Positions 28,791-37,843 are shown, counted from the stretch's first letter. The stretch: DNA of 64,000 nucleotides from Bacillus sp. EAC (GCF_002156875.1 NZ_NCSY01000003.1:62001-126000); one strand, 5' to 3'. Translations and numbers: made by a program. Notes: generated by a model not told the origin, from the sequence alone.

Positions 28791-28811
28791 AAAAAGTAAT
28801 GATTACGATTT
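28791..28811 (+). promoter_or_regulatory. Zur box (zinc-uptake regulator operator)
   Basis: The core GTAATGATTACGATTT agrees with the Bacillus Zur consensus (AAATCGTAATNATTACGATTT is known from B. subtilis) with only two left-arm mismatches. The inner GTAATGATTAC is a perfect palindrome. It lies 77 bases before the start of a zinc-binding lipoprotein gene, the expected target. Confidence 0.8.
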
Positions 28812-28887
28812 ATATTTTAAATTTATTAGTTTAAATTTAAACCTTAGACAAAATAATAAGTAGATACGTACCTAGGGAGAGAAATAA

Positions 28888-29838
28888 ATGAAATTTAAAA
28901 ATTTAGCTATTACAACTTTGCTTTTATCAGGGACAATTTTATCAGGCTGTACTCAAAGTAATACGACAAATCAACATAAAAATAAAAACCAATTAACTAT
29001 TTATACGACAATCTTTCCTTTAGAAGATTTTGCTCAAAAAATTGGTGGTAAATTTGTAAATGTAAAATCAATCTACCCTGCCGGTGTTGATTCACATGAT
29101 TTTGAACCTACTTCTAAACAAATAGTAAATATTGCAAACTCGGATTTATTTATCTATAACGGAGCTGGTATGGAACCATTTGCAGATAAAATAAAAGAAA
29201 CTTTAAAAGATAAACAAGTTGATATCCTTGAGGCTTCAAATAATATTGAACTAATAAAATCAACTGAGGAAGATGACCATGACCATCATGAATCAGAAGG
29301 AAATCATCATGATATGGATCCTCATGTTTGGTTAGACCCTACTTTAGCAAAAATTGAAGCAGAAAATATTAAAAATGAATTAATAAAGTTAATGCCTAAA
29401 CAAAAGGATTACTTTGAAGCAAACTTTAATAAAATTGATCCTGAATTTGATAAGCTCGATAACGAATTAAGAAGTTTAATACTTCATTCCGAACGAAAAG
29501 ATATTGTTGTATCACATGCAGCATTCGGATACTGGGAACAGCATTATGGACTTGAACAAATACCAATTACTGGACTATCTCCTTCTCAAGAGCCATCGCA
29601 AAAAGAGTTAAAGAAAGTAGTAGATTTTGTTAAAGAACACCATGTAAAGTATATTTTATTTGAAACATTCGCTACTCCGAAAGTGGCTTCAGTAGTTAAA
29701 GATGAAACACACGCGGAAATATTAAGATTAAATCATTTAGCTACAGTATCTGAAGATGACTTAAAAAATAATAGAGACTATTTTGATTTAATGAATGAAA
29801 ATATTAAAACATTAGACAAAACATTAAATAATCGATAA
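28888..29838 (+). CDS. Zinc ABC transporter substrate-binding lipoprotein (ZnuA/AdcA type)
   Basis: This 316-residue cluster A-I metal-binding protein has lipobox LSGC at Cys21 and mature-domain metal ligands in GVDSHDFEPT and MDPHVWLDP, plus VVSHAAFGYW and FETFATPK. A His/Asp/Glu loop (EEDDHDHHESEGNHHDM) before the second ligand is typical of zinc rather than manganese members. With the Zur box upstream this supports zinc uptake. The ABC ATPase and permease genes are not here; an insertion sequence begins only 15 bases after the stop, so any downstream partner genes may have been separated or were never present. Confidence 0.92.
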   Translation: MKFKNLAITTLLLSGTILSGCTQSNTTNQHKNKNQLTIYTTIFPLEDFAQKIGGKFVNVKSIYPAGVDSHDFEPTSKQIVNIANSDLFIYNGAGMEPFADKIKETLKDKQVDILEASNNIELIKSTEEDDHDHHESEGNHHDMDPHVWLDPTLAKIEAENIKNELIKLMPKQKDYFEANFNKIDPEFDKLDNELRSLILHSERKDIVVSHAAFGYWEQHYGLEQIPITGLSPSQEPSQKELKKVVDFVKEHHVKYILFETFATPKVASVVKDETHAEILRLNHLATVSEDDLKNNRDYFDLMNENIKTLDKTLNNR

Positions 29839-29884
29839 AAAGGACCCAAATTTGAAGTGAACCCAAAAAGTTAGACAAATAGTT

Positions 29885-30787
29885 TTATGCAACTAAAGAG
29901 GATTGGACTCTGTATTGAACAGGGGACAATCCTTTTAGTTTTATCTTAATACGCTCATGATTGTAATAGTGAATATATTCATGCAATTTTTCTATAAACT
30001 GATCCATACTGCTAAATTCTTCATTATATAGTAATTCAGATTTTAATAAGCCAAAGAAGTTTTCGATAACTGCGTTATCTAAACAATTCCCTTTACGGGA
30101 CATACTTTGTGTAATGTTATTTTGTTTTAGTATCTCTCGGTACTGTCTCATTTGATAATGCCAGCCTTGATCCGAATGAAGAATTGGCTTCTCTCCATCA
30201 TTTAAGCAGCTCAAACCCCGTTTTAACATTTTGTAAACTAATTGAAAAACAGGACGCTTGTTAATGCTATAAGCTATAATTTCTCCGTTATAAAGGTCTA
30301 ATATCGGAGATAGATATAGCTTTTCCCCGTACATTTGGAATTCTGTAATATCAGTTACCCACTTCTCATTTGGCTTTGAAGCAGTAAAATTTCTTTCAAG
30401 AATATTAGGTGCAACCTTTCCTACTTTTCCTTTATACGAACGGTATTTCTTTGAACGTACAGTAGCCTTCAATCCTATTTCATTCATCAATCGAAGTACT
30501 ACTTTATGATTAATTTGAAATCCTCTTTTACGTAATTCTAAAGTAATGCGACGGTAACCATAACGTCGCTTATGTGAATGATATACCTCTTTAATCATTA
30601 CTTTTGTTTTACTATATTTGTCTGGTTGTTTCATATTTTTAACCCAGTAGTAGTAAGTCGCACGAGGAATATCAGTTACTTCGAGTAAAACTGATAAACT
30701 AAAATTAGACCTTAATTCATTTATGATTTGTGCTTTGATTTGGCTTGTGATTTTTCTTTTTCTTGAATTAAGGCGTGTAACTTTTTT
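29885..30787 (-). CDS. IS3-family transposase OrfB (catalytic part, made by -1 frameshift)
   Basis: This is the integrase-type catalytic domain of the transposase. An HTH_21-like segment (SHKRRYGYRRITLELRKRG) precedes the DDE core: first Asp in KWVTDITEF, second in LHSDQGWHYQ, Glu in NAVIENFFGLLKSE. An ATG gives a frame from 30634, but the frame is open back to the AAAAAAG slip site at 30781-30787, so the active product is most likely the OrfAB fusion. No internal stop or frameshift is seen, so the enzyme may be functional. Confidence 0.9.
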   Translation of the reverse strand, partial: KKVTRLNSRKRKITSQIKAQIINELRSNFSLSVLLEVTDIPRATYYYWVKNMKQPDKYSKTKVMIKEVYHSHKRRYGYRRITLELRKRGFQINHKVVLRLMNEIGLKATVRSKKYRSYKGKVGKVAPNILERNFTASKPNEKWVTDITEFQMYGEKLYLSPILDLYNGEIIAYSINKRPVFQLVYKMLKRGLSCLNDGEKPILHSDQGWHYQMRQYREILKQNNITQSMSRKGNCLDNAVIENFFGLLKSELLYNEEFSSMDQFIEKLHEYIHYYNHERIKIKLKGLSPVQYRVQSSLVA

Positions 30788-31230
30788 AGATAAGCATTCT
30801 CCGCACGTAAACGCTCATTCTCTGCTTGTATTGCTTCTTTAGATCCTGGTAAATGTGTTTTTTTATTTTCCTTTTTCATTGGTGGACGCCCCTTTTTCTT
30901 TGGAATAAGGGCATCATTTCCGTGTTCTTCAAGTTTTTTTCTCCAAGTTTCAATTGAACTAGGAGATGGAATTCTAAACTTTAGAGCTGTTTCTAGAACA
31001 GTGGCCCCTGTGTTACTCATATATTTTAATACGTCCATTTTAAACTCTATCGAATAGTTTGTATATGTAGAAGTTAAACCATCTACGCCATATTCATTAT
31101 AGAAAGCTACCCAAGTTTGTACGATTCTTTTTCGTACACCAATAGATTTACCGATAGAATCATATGAACCATGACCATCAAGATATTTATGAATAGCTAT
31201 TAATTTTTGATCTAGTGAAATTTTGGTCAC
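30721..31230 (-). CDS. IS3-family OrfA (DNA-binding part of transposase)
   Basis: This 169-residue protein has two helix-turn-helix units (about 1-50 and 55-100, the second with TGATVLETALKFRIPSPSSI) followed by a leucine-zipper-like coiled coil (EAIQAENERLRAENAYLKKL). The start is GTG at 31230, 7 bases after GGAGGTG. It binds the IS ends and regulates transposition. The AAAAAAG heptamer inside the coiled-coil end allows -1 slippage into OrfB. Confidence 0.88.
   Translation of the reverse strand: MTKISLDQKLIAIHKYLDGHGSYDSIGKSIGVRKRIVQTWVAFYNEYGVDGLTSTYTNYSIEFKMDVLKYMSNTGATVLETALKFRIPSPSSIETWRKKLEEHGNDALIPKKKGRPPMKKENKKTHLPGSKEAIQAENERLRAENAYLKKLHALIQEKEKSQAKSKHKS
30781..30787 (-). promoter_or_regulatory. 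Programmed -1 frameshift site of the IS
   Basis: The minus strand reads A AAA AAG in the orfA frame, the classical IS3-family slippery heptamer. After slippage the -1 frame is open all the way into OrfB. Confidence 0.8.
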
Positions 31231-31311
31231 AAAAAATGCACCTCCAATTGTTAGTTGTGTCTAACAATTGGGGTGCAGTTCATTATTAAATGGCTACTTT
31301 ATCAACATTAA

Positions 31312-32553
31312 TTAATAAGCTGGATATAATTCGTATTTACTTGATAAAGCGTTAACTCTATTACGAGATACTTCTAATACTTCTTCATTCTCGTGATTTT
31401 TTAACGTTTCAGCGATGATAGATGCAATTTCATCCATATCTTCTAAAGTAAAGCCGCGAGATGTTACTGCCGCTGTACCAATTCTGATTCCGCTAGTTAC
31501 GAATGGGCTAGCTGGATCAAATGGAATCGTATTTTTATTACAAGTAATACCGACTTCGTCTAATACATGCTCAGCCACTTTACCTGTTAATTCTAATGAA
31601 CGTACATCAATTAAGATTAAATGATTATCAGTTCCACCAGATACTAGATTTAAGCCTTGAGCTTTTAAGCTTTCAGCTAAACGTTGCGCATTATCAATAA
31701 TTGATTGAGCATAGTTTTTAAAATCAGCTTGTAAAGCTTCTCCAAATGCTACTGCTTTAGCAGCAATTACATGCATAAGAGGTCCACCTTGAATTCCAGG
31801 GAAAATTGATTTATCAATAGCTTTAGCAAACTCTTCTTTACATAAAATCATTCCACCACGAGGTCCACGTAATGTTTTGTGAGTCGTTGTAGTTACAAAA
31901 TCAGCAAATGGCACTGGATTTTGATGTAAACCAGTAGCTACTAAACCAGCGATATGCGCCATATCAACCATTAAATAAGCACCGACTTCATCCGCAATTT
32001 CACGGAATTTTTTGAAGTCAATCGCTCTTGGGTAAGCACTTGCACCAGCTACTATTAATTTTGGTTTATGTACTCGAGCTTTTTCTAATACATCATCATA
32101 GTTAATTACTTGAGTATCTTGGTCTACGCCATACTCAACGAAGTTATATTGAAGTCCACTAAAGTTTACTGGACTACCATGTGTCAAATGACCACCATGT
32201 GATAAATTCATACCTAATACTGTATCACCATGTTTTAAAATCGTGAAATAAACTGCCATATTAGCTTGGGCACCAGAATGTGGTTGTACATTTACGTGCT
32301 CAGCACCAAAAATTTCTTTTGCACGGTCTCTTGCAATATTTTCAGCAATATCTACATATTCACATCCACCATAGTAGCGTTTGCTTGGATAACCTTCAGC
32401 ATACTTATTAGTTAATACTGAACCTTGAGCTTCCATAACTGCTTCACTTACAAAATTCTCAGATGCAATTAACTCGATTTTTGAACGTTGTCTACCTAGT
32501 TCTAACTGAATTGCTTCATACACTGATGGATCTTGCTTCTTTAAATTTTCCAT
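31312..32553 (-). CDS. glyA: Serine hydroxymethyltransferase
   Basis: This 413-residue PLP enzyme interconverts serine and glycine and charges THF with a one-carbon unit. The PLP lysine lies in [14 protein letters not shown] (about 221-234), with the conserved [10 protein letters not shown] and HSGHLTHGS-like stretches ([19 protein letters not shown]). Length is the family norm. It begins the glyA-ywlG-rpiB-ywlE order of B. subtilis. It feeds methylene-THF to thymidylate synthase. Confidence 0.97.
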   Translation of the reverse strand: MENLKKQDPSVYEAIQLELGRQRSKIELIASENFVSEAVMEAQGSVLTNKYAEGYPSKRYYGGCEYVDIAENIARDRAKEIFGAEHVNVQPHSGAQANMAVYFTILKHGDTVLGMNLSHGGHLTHGSPVNFSGLQYNFVEYGVDQDTQVINYDDVLEKARVHKPKLIVAGASAYPRAIDFKKFREIADEVGAYLMVDMAHIAGLVATGLHQNPVPFADFVTTTTHKTLRGPRGGMILCKEEFAKAIDKSIFPGIQGGPLMHVIAAKAVAFGEALQADFKNYAQSIIDNAQRLAESLKAQGLNLVSGGTDNHLILIDVRSLELTGKVAEHVLDEVGITCNKNTIPFDPASPFVTSGIRIGTAAVTSRGFTLEDMDEIASIIAETLKNHENEEVLEVSRNRVNALSSKYELYPAY

Positions 32554-32575
32554 GGCTACTTCCCCCTTTTAATAA

Positions 32576-32620
32576 AACACGAACATTATTAGTATAAATA
32601 TATAATATCATTCGAAAAAA
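32576..32620 (-). promoter_or_regulatory. Possible PurR-type operator pair upstream of glyA
   Basis: CACGAACATT and, about 29 bases away, ATTCG with A-rich flank form an imperfect inverted pair of CGAAC-like cores. B. subtilis glyA is in the PurR regulon, which makes this plausible, but both halves deviate from AWWWCCGAACWWT and spacing is long. Confidence 0.25.
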
Positions 32621-32741
32621 GACTGAATTCCATTTTATTTTAACATGATTATTAATAGAATGAAATGATTTATCTTAATTCTCCTTAATATTTAATTTAT
32701 GAGAATTCGCTCCAACTCCCTTTTTAACGGATACCTTATAC

Positions 32742-33311
32742 TTAAAGATTGATTTCCTCTTCTAGTGAATAGACTGCTCTTTCTCCTCCAATTAATTTCG
32801 GACGAGTTTTAGCTACTGAAATATGAGCATGTCCTACCTCTTTAATACTTGTTCTTAAAGGAACAGCTACGTGTTTTAAATGCATTCCAATCAATGTATC
32901 ACCAATATCTATCCCTGCATCAGCTTTTATAAATTCTACAATTACAGCATTTTCTAGATGACGATATGCATAGGATGCTAGAGCCCCACCTGCTGTTCGA
33001 ACAGGAGTAACAGTCACTTCATCTAGAGATAAATTTTTAGCTGTCATTTTTTGAACTACTAATGCCCTATTTAAATGTTCACAACATTGGAATGCTAGTT
33101 GTACACCGGTTTCATTTTGAAAATCTTTAAATGTATTAAATAGAATCTCAGCTACTTCCAATGTTCCTGAAGTTCCTATCTTTTTACCGATTACTTCACT
33201 CGTACTGCATCCGATGACTAACACATGTTCATTTGATAATGTTGCCTGATCCTGAAGTTCAGTCAAAAGCGTTGAAAGTTGGTGTCTTATTAAACTCAAT
33301 TCTTCACTCAT
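32742..33311 (-). CDS. ywlG: TIGR01440/UPF0340 family protein YwlG
   Basis: This 189-residue conserved protein is always found near glyA in Bacillus. Recognisable blocks are [18 protein letters not shown] near 48, [12 protein letters not shown] near 102 and [15 protein letters not shown] near 145. Its biochemical role is unknown. AAAGGAAG precedes the ATG. It is separated from rpiB by a terminator. Confidence 0.92.
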   Translation of the reverse strand: MSEELSLIRHQLSTLLTELQDQATLSNEHVLVIGCSTSEVIGKKIGTSGTLEVAEILFNTFKDFQNETGVQLAFQCCEHLNRALVVQKMTAKNLSLDEVTVTPVRTAGGALASYAYRHLENAVIVEFIKADAGIDIGDTLIGMHLKHVAVPLRTSIKEVGHAHISVAKTRPKLIGGERAVYSLEEEINL

Positions 33312-33371
33312 TCTATTCTTCCTTTCACGGAAACTTAAATAATTTATAGAAAAGTTATGTAATTATAAAAA

Positions 33372-33411
33372 AGCCGATAATCTTCACATTGATAGGTTTG
33401 GATTAGCGGCT
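33372..33411 (-). terminator. rpiB terminator
   Basis: AGCCGCTAATC / GATTATCGGCT read on the minus strand, then a T-run. It lies between rpiB and ywlG. Confidence 0.75.
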
Positions 33412-33452
33412 ATATTTGATATTAAAATTTGACTGTATTCGTAATCTTTTAT

Positions 33453-33890
33453 TTAATTTTCGAATTCTTTAATTTTATTTACACGATTTTCATGTCGACC
33501 GCCTTCAAATTCAGTGGTCAACCATAATTGTGCAATGTCTCTAGCTAATCCAGGTCCAATTACGCGTTCACCCATCGCTAAAACATTGCTGTCATTATGC
33601 TGACGAGTTGCTCTTGCACTAAATGTATCATGGACTAATGCACAACGTATACCTTTTACTTTATTAGCAGCAATTGACATTCCAATTCCTGTTCCGCAAA
33701 CTAAAATTCCACGATCCACTTCTCCATTTGCAACTTTTTGTGCAACTGGAAACGCATAATCAGGGTAATCTACAGATGAACCACATTCACAACCAAAATC
33801 TTCATATTGAATACCCATTTCATCCATTAGGTTCATAATTTCTTGACGAATGTTTACTCCGCCGTGATCAGATGCTATTGCTACTTTCAT
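33453..33890 (-). CDS. rpiB: Ribose 5-phosphate isomerase B
   Basis: This 145-residue RpiB/LacAB-fold isomerase converts ribose 5-phosphate and ribulose 5-phosphate. The ATG at 33890 (MKVAIASDHGG) is chosen over 33905 because GGGGGT lies at correct spacing. The motif GCECGSSVDYPDYA and catalytic Cys region GILVCGTGIGMSIAANK are intact. Also known as YwlF in B. subtilis. Confidence 0.93.
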   Translation of the reverse strand: MKVAIASDHGGVNIRQEIMNLMDEMGIQYEDFGCECGSSVDYPDYAFPVAQKVANGEVDRGILVCGTGIGMSIAANKVKGIRCALVHDTFSARATRQHNDSNVLAMGERVIGPGLARDIAQLWLTTEFEGGRHENRVNKIKEFEN

Positions 33891-34014
33891 TCGTTTTACC
33901 CCCATACTTTTCTTGTCATTAGCTACATTTACGAGTATATTTCTTCCACTTCTATCTTACACTATTATGTTCAAACTTGGTCAATCTAATTATGATTTCA
34001 ATTTCCGTTTAACT

Positions 34015-34455
34015 TCAATTCTCTTCAGATTTCCGAACGACTTTTTGGATTAATTCTTCAAGTTCATTAAGTGTATTTTCATATCGTTCTAATGAACCGC
34101 TGTACGGGTCTGATATATCCTTTTCATTTCCGTTCACGTATTCATGTAATGTATATATTTTATCTTTATATTGTGGAAATTGGGAAATCAACATCTGTTT
34201 ATGACTAGAAGTCATTGATAATACATTTGTAGACCAATCTAGTAATTCTACAGATACCAGTTGTGAGGTGTGATTAATTTCAATTCCTCTTTTGCCAAGC
34301 GCCGTTATCGCATTGCGAGAGGCCCCTTCTCCTGACATCGCAAATACTCCCGCAGATTTCGCTTGATGAGTTTCTTTTCCATAATGTTTTAAAAGAGCCT
34401 CTGCCATTGGACTTCTACAAGTGTTACCTGTGCAAACAAATAATATATTTTTCAT
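34015..34455 (-). CDS. ywlE: Low-molecular-weight protein arginine phosphatase YwlE
   Basis: This 146-residue LMW-PTP-fold enzyme has the phosphate loop CTGNTCRSP beginning at Cys8 and the general acid in SDPYSGS near 119. The threonine after CTGN, instead of the usual isoleucine or similar, is the known determinant of phosphoarginine preference in YwlE. It reverses McsB protein arginine phosphorylation. The start at 34455 has AGAGGG upstream. Confidence 0.92.
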   Translation of the reverse strand: MKNILFVCTGNTCRSPMAEALLKHYGKETHQAKSAGVFAMSGEGASRNAITALGKRGIEINHTSQLVSVELLDWSTNVLSMTSSHKQMLISQFPQYKDKIYTLHEYVNGNEKDISDPYSGSLERYENTLNELEELIQKVVRKSEEN

Positions 34456-34646
34456 AAATTCCCTCTCTTTCATCTTAATTCATCAAGTTATTTCAAACTC
34501 TATTAAATTTTAATTTAGATTTTTCATTTGTTTATACTCTTTATATTATCAATAAATCATTTCTTCTATAAGATATCAAATCTAAATGATCATTCTTTTT
34601 AGAAAAGAATCAACTTTTAGATCAGATTCATTCAATTAATAGCAAA

Positions 34647-34683
34647 AAGGATGATGAATTCACTAAGCAAATTCACCATCCTT
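34647..34683 (-). terminator. mntP terminator
   Basis: AAGGATGGTGAAT / ATTCATCATCCTT with one mismatch, then TTTT, just after the mntP stop. Confidence 0.8.
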
Positions 34684-34691
34684 AATTTCAA

Positions 34692-35249
34692 TTAAGAGAA
34701 AAATAATAATTTAATTCCAAAGACAAGTAAAAACGAACCACCAAGCAACTCGCCAAACTTTCCTAATTCTTGTTCGACTCTTCGTCCTAAAAGTAAACCT
34801 GCCCATGTTAGGAGTGTACTAATTATCCCAAATAGTAAAATGGTTAACCACGTTTTTGCTCCAAATGTCCCTAAACTTATCCCCACTGAAAAACTATCTA
34901 CACTCACACTAAATGCAAAAAGGAGTAAACCAGCTCCAGTTGGTGAAAATTTATTTTCTTCCTTACCAAATAAGGTTGAATAAATCATATGAAATCCAAT
35001 ACCCATCAACAATATACCGCCAATAACTACGGCTATTCGACCAAAATTTTCGGATAGCTCGTATCCTATCGCCATTCCTGAAAGGGGCATAATTACATGA
35101 AATAACCCAATAACTAAACCTATATTAATAATTTGCTTAAATTTTAGTTGAATGACTCCCATTCCTAAGCCAACAGAGAATGCATCTAATCCTAGCGCAG
35201 ATCCCATAATGGTTAATGTAATCATTTCATCGATTAATGAGCTATTCAT
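34692..35249 (-). CDS. mntP: Manganese efflux pump MntP (YwlD)
   Basis: This 185-residue protein has six membrane helices. The MntP signature is GLDAFSVGLGMG near 20 and its internal repeat VSVDSFSVGISLGTFG near 118. It exports Mn2+. The ATG at 35249 follows AGGAGGGG closely; the longer in-frame start is unlikely. Only about 80 bases separate it from ywlC, too short for a yybP-ykoY riboswitch. Confidence 0.92.
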   Translation of the reverse strand: MNSSLIDEMITLTIMGSALGLDAFSVGLGMGVIQLKFKQIINIGLVIGLFHVIMPLSGMAIGYELSENFGRIAVVIGGILLMGIGFHMIYSTLFGKEENKFSPTGAGLLLFAFSVSVDSFSVGISLGTFGAKTWLTILLFGIISTLLTWAGLLLGRRVEQELGKFGELLGGSFLLVFGIKLLFFS

Positions 35250-35332
35250 GCTTCCCCTCCTAGGACTTGCTATTACAAAGATATGCACGTCCAATAATAC
35301 ATATGAGGGAAATCATTAATAATAAATTTTAT

Positions 35333-36373
35333 TTATTCAGTAATAACAGAATGTCCACAAGCTTTCCACAACCTGTTCATAATCGCAATACCAATTCCTT
35401 CGTATGGAAACGTCTCACAATAAATTATATCCACATTCTGTTCATTAAATTGACGGATACAATCGTAAAGCGATGCTGCAACTGTTTCTAATTCATTACG
35501 TTTTCCACAGGCTAGAACAACTTCAGCATTGTATTGTGATTTATTTTCCTCAGTTGTTAACACTCCCACACGTCTTCCATCTAATTGATTTTTGTGTATA
35601 AGTTTGTTAATAAATCCAATGCTTCCTTGAACAAGGTGCATTTCTGCATTTGGAGCATAATGTTTATATTTCATACCAGGAGATTTCGGTGCTTTTGTTT
35701 CATTTATTGTTGCAGGATCAATTTCCACATTAGAAATGATTTTCCGAATCATTTCGGGTGTTATGCTTCCTGGCCTTAAGATTGTGAACACTTCTTGGGT
35801 ACAATCTATTACAGTTGATTCCACACCAACGCCTGTACTACCCCCATCTACGATTCCAGCTATCCGTCCATTTAAATCTTCAAAAACATGCTTCGCTGAT
35901 GTAGGACTTGGTTTCCCAGATGTATTTGCACTTGGCGCAGCTATTGGTAATTCACTTGCCTCAATAAGCGCTAGAGCGACAGGATGATCTGGCATTCTGA
36001 CACCCACCGATGATAATCCTGCTGTTACAAATTTAGAAACATTCTCTTTACTTTTTAAAATAATCGTCAAAGGTCCAGGCCAAAATGCTTCCATTAACTT
36101 CTTCGCGTCAACAGGAATGTTTTCAACAAGTTCAACTAGTTGGTGTTCTTTTGCTATATGTACGATTAATGGATTATCACTTGGTCTTCCTTTTGCTTGA
36201 AAAATTCGCTGTACGGCTTCGTCAGAAAAAGCATTTGCTCCTAATCCATAAACTGTTTCAGTTGGAAAAGCAACAACTTGTCCTAATTGCAATTTTTTCG
36301 CTGCATCCACAATCTGTGGGTAAATTCCCTCTTTATTCACAGGATTATCCACATACCATAATTTTGTTTCCAT
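35333..36373 (-). CDS. ywlC: Threonylcarbamoyl-AMP synthase (Sua5/YwlC)
   Basis: This 346-residue enzyme makes threonylcarbamoyl-AMP for the t6A37 tRNA modification. The YrdC domain (about 1-200) shows FPTETVYGLGANA, KGRPSDNPLIVH and APSANTSGKPSPT; the C-terminal Sua5 domain (about 205-346) is linked by SPGMKYKHYAP. I take the ATG at 36373 after GAGAGGTG; length equals B. subtilis YwlC. The 5' coding region carries two DnaA boxes. Confidence 0.94.
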   Translation of the reverse strand: METKLWYVDNPVNKEGIYPQIVDAAKKLQLGQVVAFPTETVYGLGANAFSDEAVQRIFQAKGRPSDNPLIVHIAKEHQLVELVENIPVDAKKLMEAFWPGPLTIILKSKENVSKFVTAGLSSVGVRMPDHPVALALIEASELPIAAPSANTSGKPSPTSAKHVFEDLNGRIAGIVDGGSTGVGVESTVIDCTQEVFTILRPGSITPEMIRKIISNVEIDPATINETKAPKSPGMKYKHYAPNAEMHLVQGSIGFINKLIHKNQLDGRRVGVLTTEENKSQYNAEVVLACGKRNELETVAASLYDCIRQFNEQNVDIIYCETFPYEGIGIAIMNRLWKACGHSVITE

Positions 36374-36494
36374 GTGTAGCACCTCTCTTTAGAGTGAATA
36401 ATAGTGTATATTTTACAAAATTAGACAATACCCAAAGAATGAAAAGCAAGTCTTATCCACAAATTGTGGATAAAACTTGCTAATTTGTGGATAA
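36333..36494. promoter_or_regulatory. DnaA-box cluster at ywlC/ywlB
   Basis: Five 9-mers match TTATNCACA: 36333-36341 (TTATTCACA), 36345-36353, 36453-36461 (TTATCCACA), and on the other strand 36465-36473 and 36486-36494. One-mismatch boxes flank the cluster (about 36315 and 36498). B. subtilis is known, as I recall, to have a DnaA-binding cluster at ywlC. This points to DnaA titration or initiation control, with a possible transcriptional role. Confidence 0.75.
36442..36484 (-). terminator. Hairpin after ywlB containing two DnaA boxes
   Basis: AGCAAGT and TATCCACAA pair with TTGTGGATA and ACTTGCT. On the minus strand it follows the ywlB stop and is trailed by TTTTC, so it may terminate transcription while also presenting DnaA boxes. 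Confidence 0.5.
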
Positions 36495-36938
36495 CTTTGT
36501 GTATAGTTCTTTTTGATATACTAATACATTCTCGTTTTTGATTGTATTTTGAAAATGCTGCATTTCTTTAATATTTTCCGAAACATCAGCTTCATCCGTT
36601 TGTTGAAAACCTAATAAAAGGAATAAATCCTGAACTACATTTTGTCTTGTTAATAAGTATACATGAGTTATCATTTCTTCACTTAATTTTTCTAGTACAC
36701 TTTGTAAAAAGAGTACCATATGCTGTGAATAAATGGTAGGTGCAACAACTAGAGATCTTAATAGTGCTTCATTACCATTTTGTTCATAACCTACTACGGC
36801 TTTTGCTTCTCCGACTTCATCTTCCAATATGAAAAAGGATTCCTGCTGTTCTTGGAGTCCAATAGTTGAGAGTCCTGCTTGTCCTAAAAAAGAAAAGATT
36901 GTTTCAAAATCTTCCGGTAATGATGAGCGTATCTTCAA
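36480..36938 (-). CDS. ywlB: GNAT-family N-acetyltransferase (YwlB-like)
   Basis: This 152-residue acetyltransferase is read from a TTG at 36938, 8 bases after GGAGG, giving MKIRSSLPEDFETIFSFL. GNAT strands are recognisable (GEAKAVVGYE, LLRSLVVAP, THVYLLTRQN, LFLLLGFQQ), although the acetyl-CoA loop is poorly conserved. B. subtilis YwlB occupies the same position. Substrate unknown. The final codons overlap a DnaA box. Confidence 0.8.
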   Translation of the reverse strand: MKIRSSLPEDFETIFSFLGQAGLSTIGLQEQQESFFILEDEVGEAKAVVGYEQNGNEALLRSLVVAPTIYSQHMVLFLQSVLEKLSEEMITHVYLLTRQNVVQDLFLLLGFQQTDEADVSENIKEMQHFQNTIKNENVLVYQKELYTKLSTN

Positions 36939-36996
36939 TAAAATAACCTCCCTAATATGCTTGTAATACTTTATGCACACAGGGAGATTACTAGAA

Positions 36997-37755
36997 CTAA
37001 AATAATTGTTTAATCATTTGTACAAAAAAACTTTCTACTTTTATGTCTTCTTTTGGTTCTTCTTTCGGTAAAGCAGAAACTTCTTCAACTTGATTATTCT
37101 CTTGAGTTAAACTTGATGCTTCAGTACGTTTCTCTTCTTGGGTATAAGCAAAACCTTTACCTTTTTCTGAATCATTTTCAATTTCCGTTTCTTTTTCAAC
37201 CTTTTGCTGCGCTTGAAGTGAGTTAATCGTCGCGTCTCCATTTGAGAAATCTAAGAAACATAATGGAGGAAATAATACACACCACCAGTTAGCTCCTTGA
37301 CCTGCACCAAGTTTAATTAGAACAGCTTCATAATTACCAGCTGGATATAAAAAACTACCGTATAACTTTGTTGGAAACTTAACTTTTTTTGAATATGTGA
37401 TTGTGAAAGTTTGATTTGATCCTTCTTCCTTAATTACACGTTCAACAGTTTTCTCTAGTTCAGGAATATGGCTCTGAATGACCTTTTGACCTTCTTCAAA
37501 GCTAACTAAGTCTTTTACCCATGTATTTATTTGTGCATTAACTTCATCTCTAACTTTACGTTTAAGTGCTTGATCCTCACTAGAATCACTATTAGCTAAA
37601 ATTCTTAATCGAACGGCCTTTTTAGGAATAACAACCATTTCGTTACCTTTTGCATTTGTATCTTGAAGTGGCACCAATACCAACGAACTAATCAATAATA
37701 TGATAAATAAAGATATAATCTTATAAGTAGTTTTTGTTTTATTTTTAGTTTTCAT
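36997..37755 (-). CDS. spoIIR: Stage II sporulation protein R
   Basis: This 252-residue secreted signalling protein is made in the forespore and triggers SpoIIGA cleavage of pro-sigma-E in the mother cell. It has an N-terminal membrane segment/signal (about 11-30) and the family core VRLRILANSDSSEDQALKRKVRD followed by YGSFLYPAGNYEAVLIKLGAGQGANWWCVLFPPLC. The tail of about 75 residues is Glu-rich. Sigma-F control is expected; I could not place a clear promoter. Confidence 0.93.
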   Translation of the reverse strand: MKTKNKTKTTYKIISLFIILLISSLVLVPLQDTNAKGNEMVVIPKKAVRLRILANSDSSEDQALKRKVRDEVNAQINTWVKDLVSFEEGQKVIQSHIPELEKTVERVIKEEGSNQTFTITYSKKVKFPTKLYGSFLYPAGNYEAVLIKLGAGQGANWWCVLFPPLCFLDFSNGDATINSLQAQQKVEKETEIENDSEKGKGFAYTQEEKRTEASSLTQENNQVEEVSALPKEEPKEDIKVESFFVQMIKQLF

Positions 37756-37843
37756 TGTCTCTCCACCGTCCCTCTAGCAAACAGTGTAGACAAAACTACT
37801 AATTCTTAAACACTACTATTCTATTTTTTGATTACTTTTTTGA

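Larger units (their letters stand above)
29853..31282 (-). mobile_element. IS3-family insertion sequence, IS150 group (about 1430 bp)
   Basis: The ends are imperfect inverted repeats: TGAAGTGAACCCAAAAAGTT on the left and TGAACTGCACCCCAATTGTT on the right (reverse complement), resembling the IS150 terminal consensus. Inside are orfA and orfB on the minus strand joined by an A6G slippery site. The length is close to IS150 (1443 bp). No convincing 3-4 bp target duplication is seen next to these ends, so the exact ends may be off by a base or the duplication has decayed. It sits between the zinc lipoprotein gene and glyA. Confidence 0.9.

Noticed and set aside
29848-31286. Target site duplication of the IS
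   Set aside because: The bases next to the inferred ends (ATT and TTA) do not match, so no duplication is claimed.
35250-35332. Manganese riboswitch (yybP-ykoY) before mntP
   Set aside because: The gap to ywlC is only about 80 bases and lacks the expected structure.
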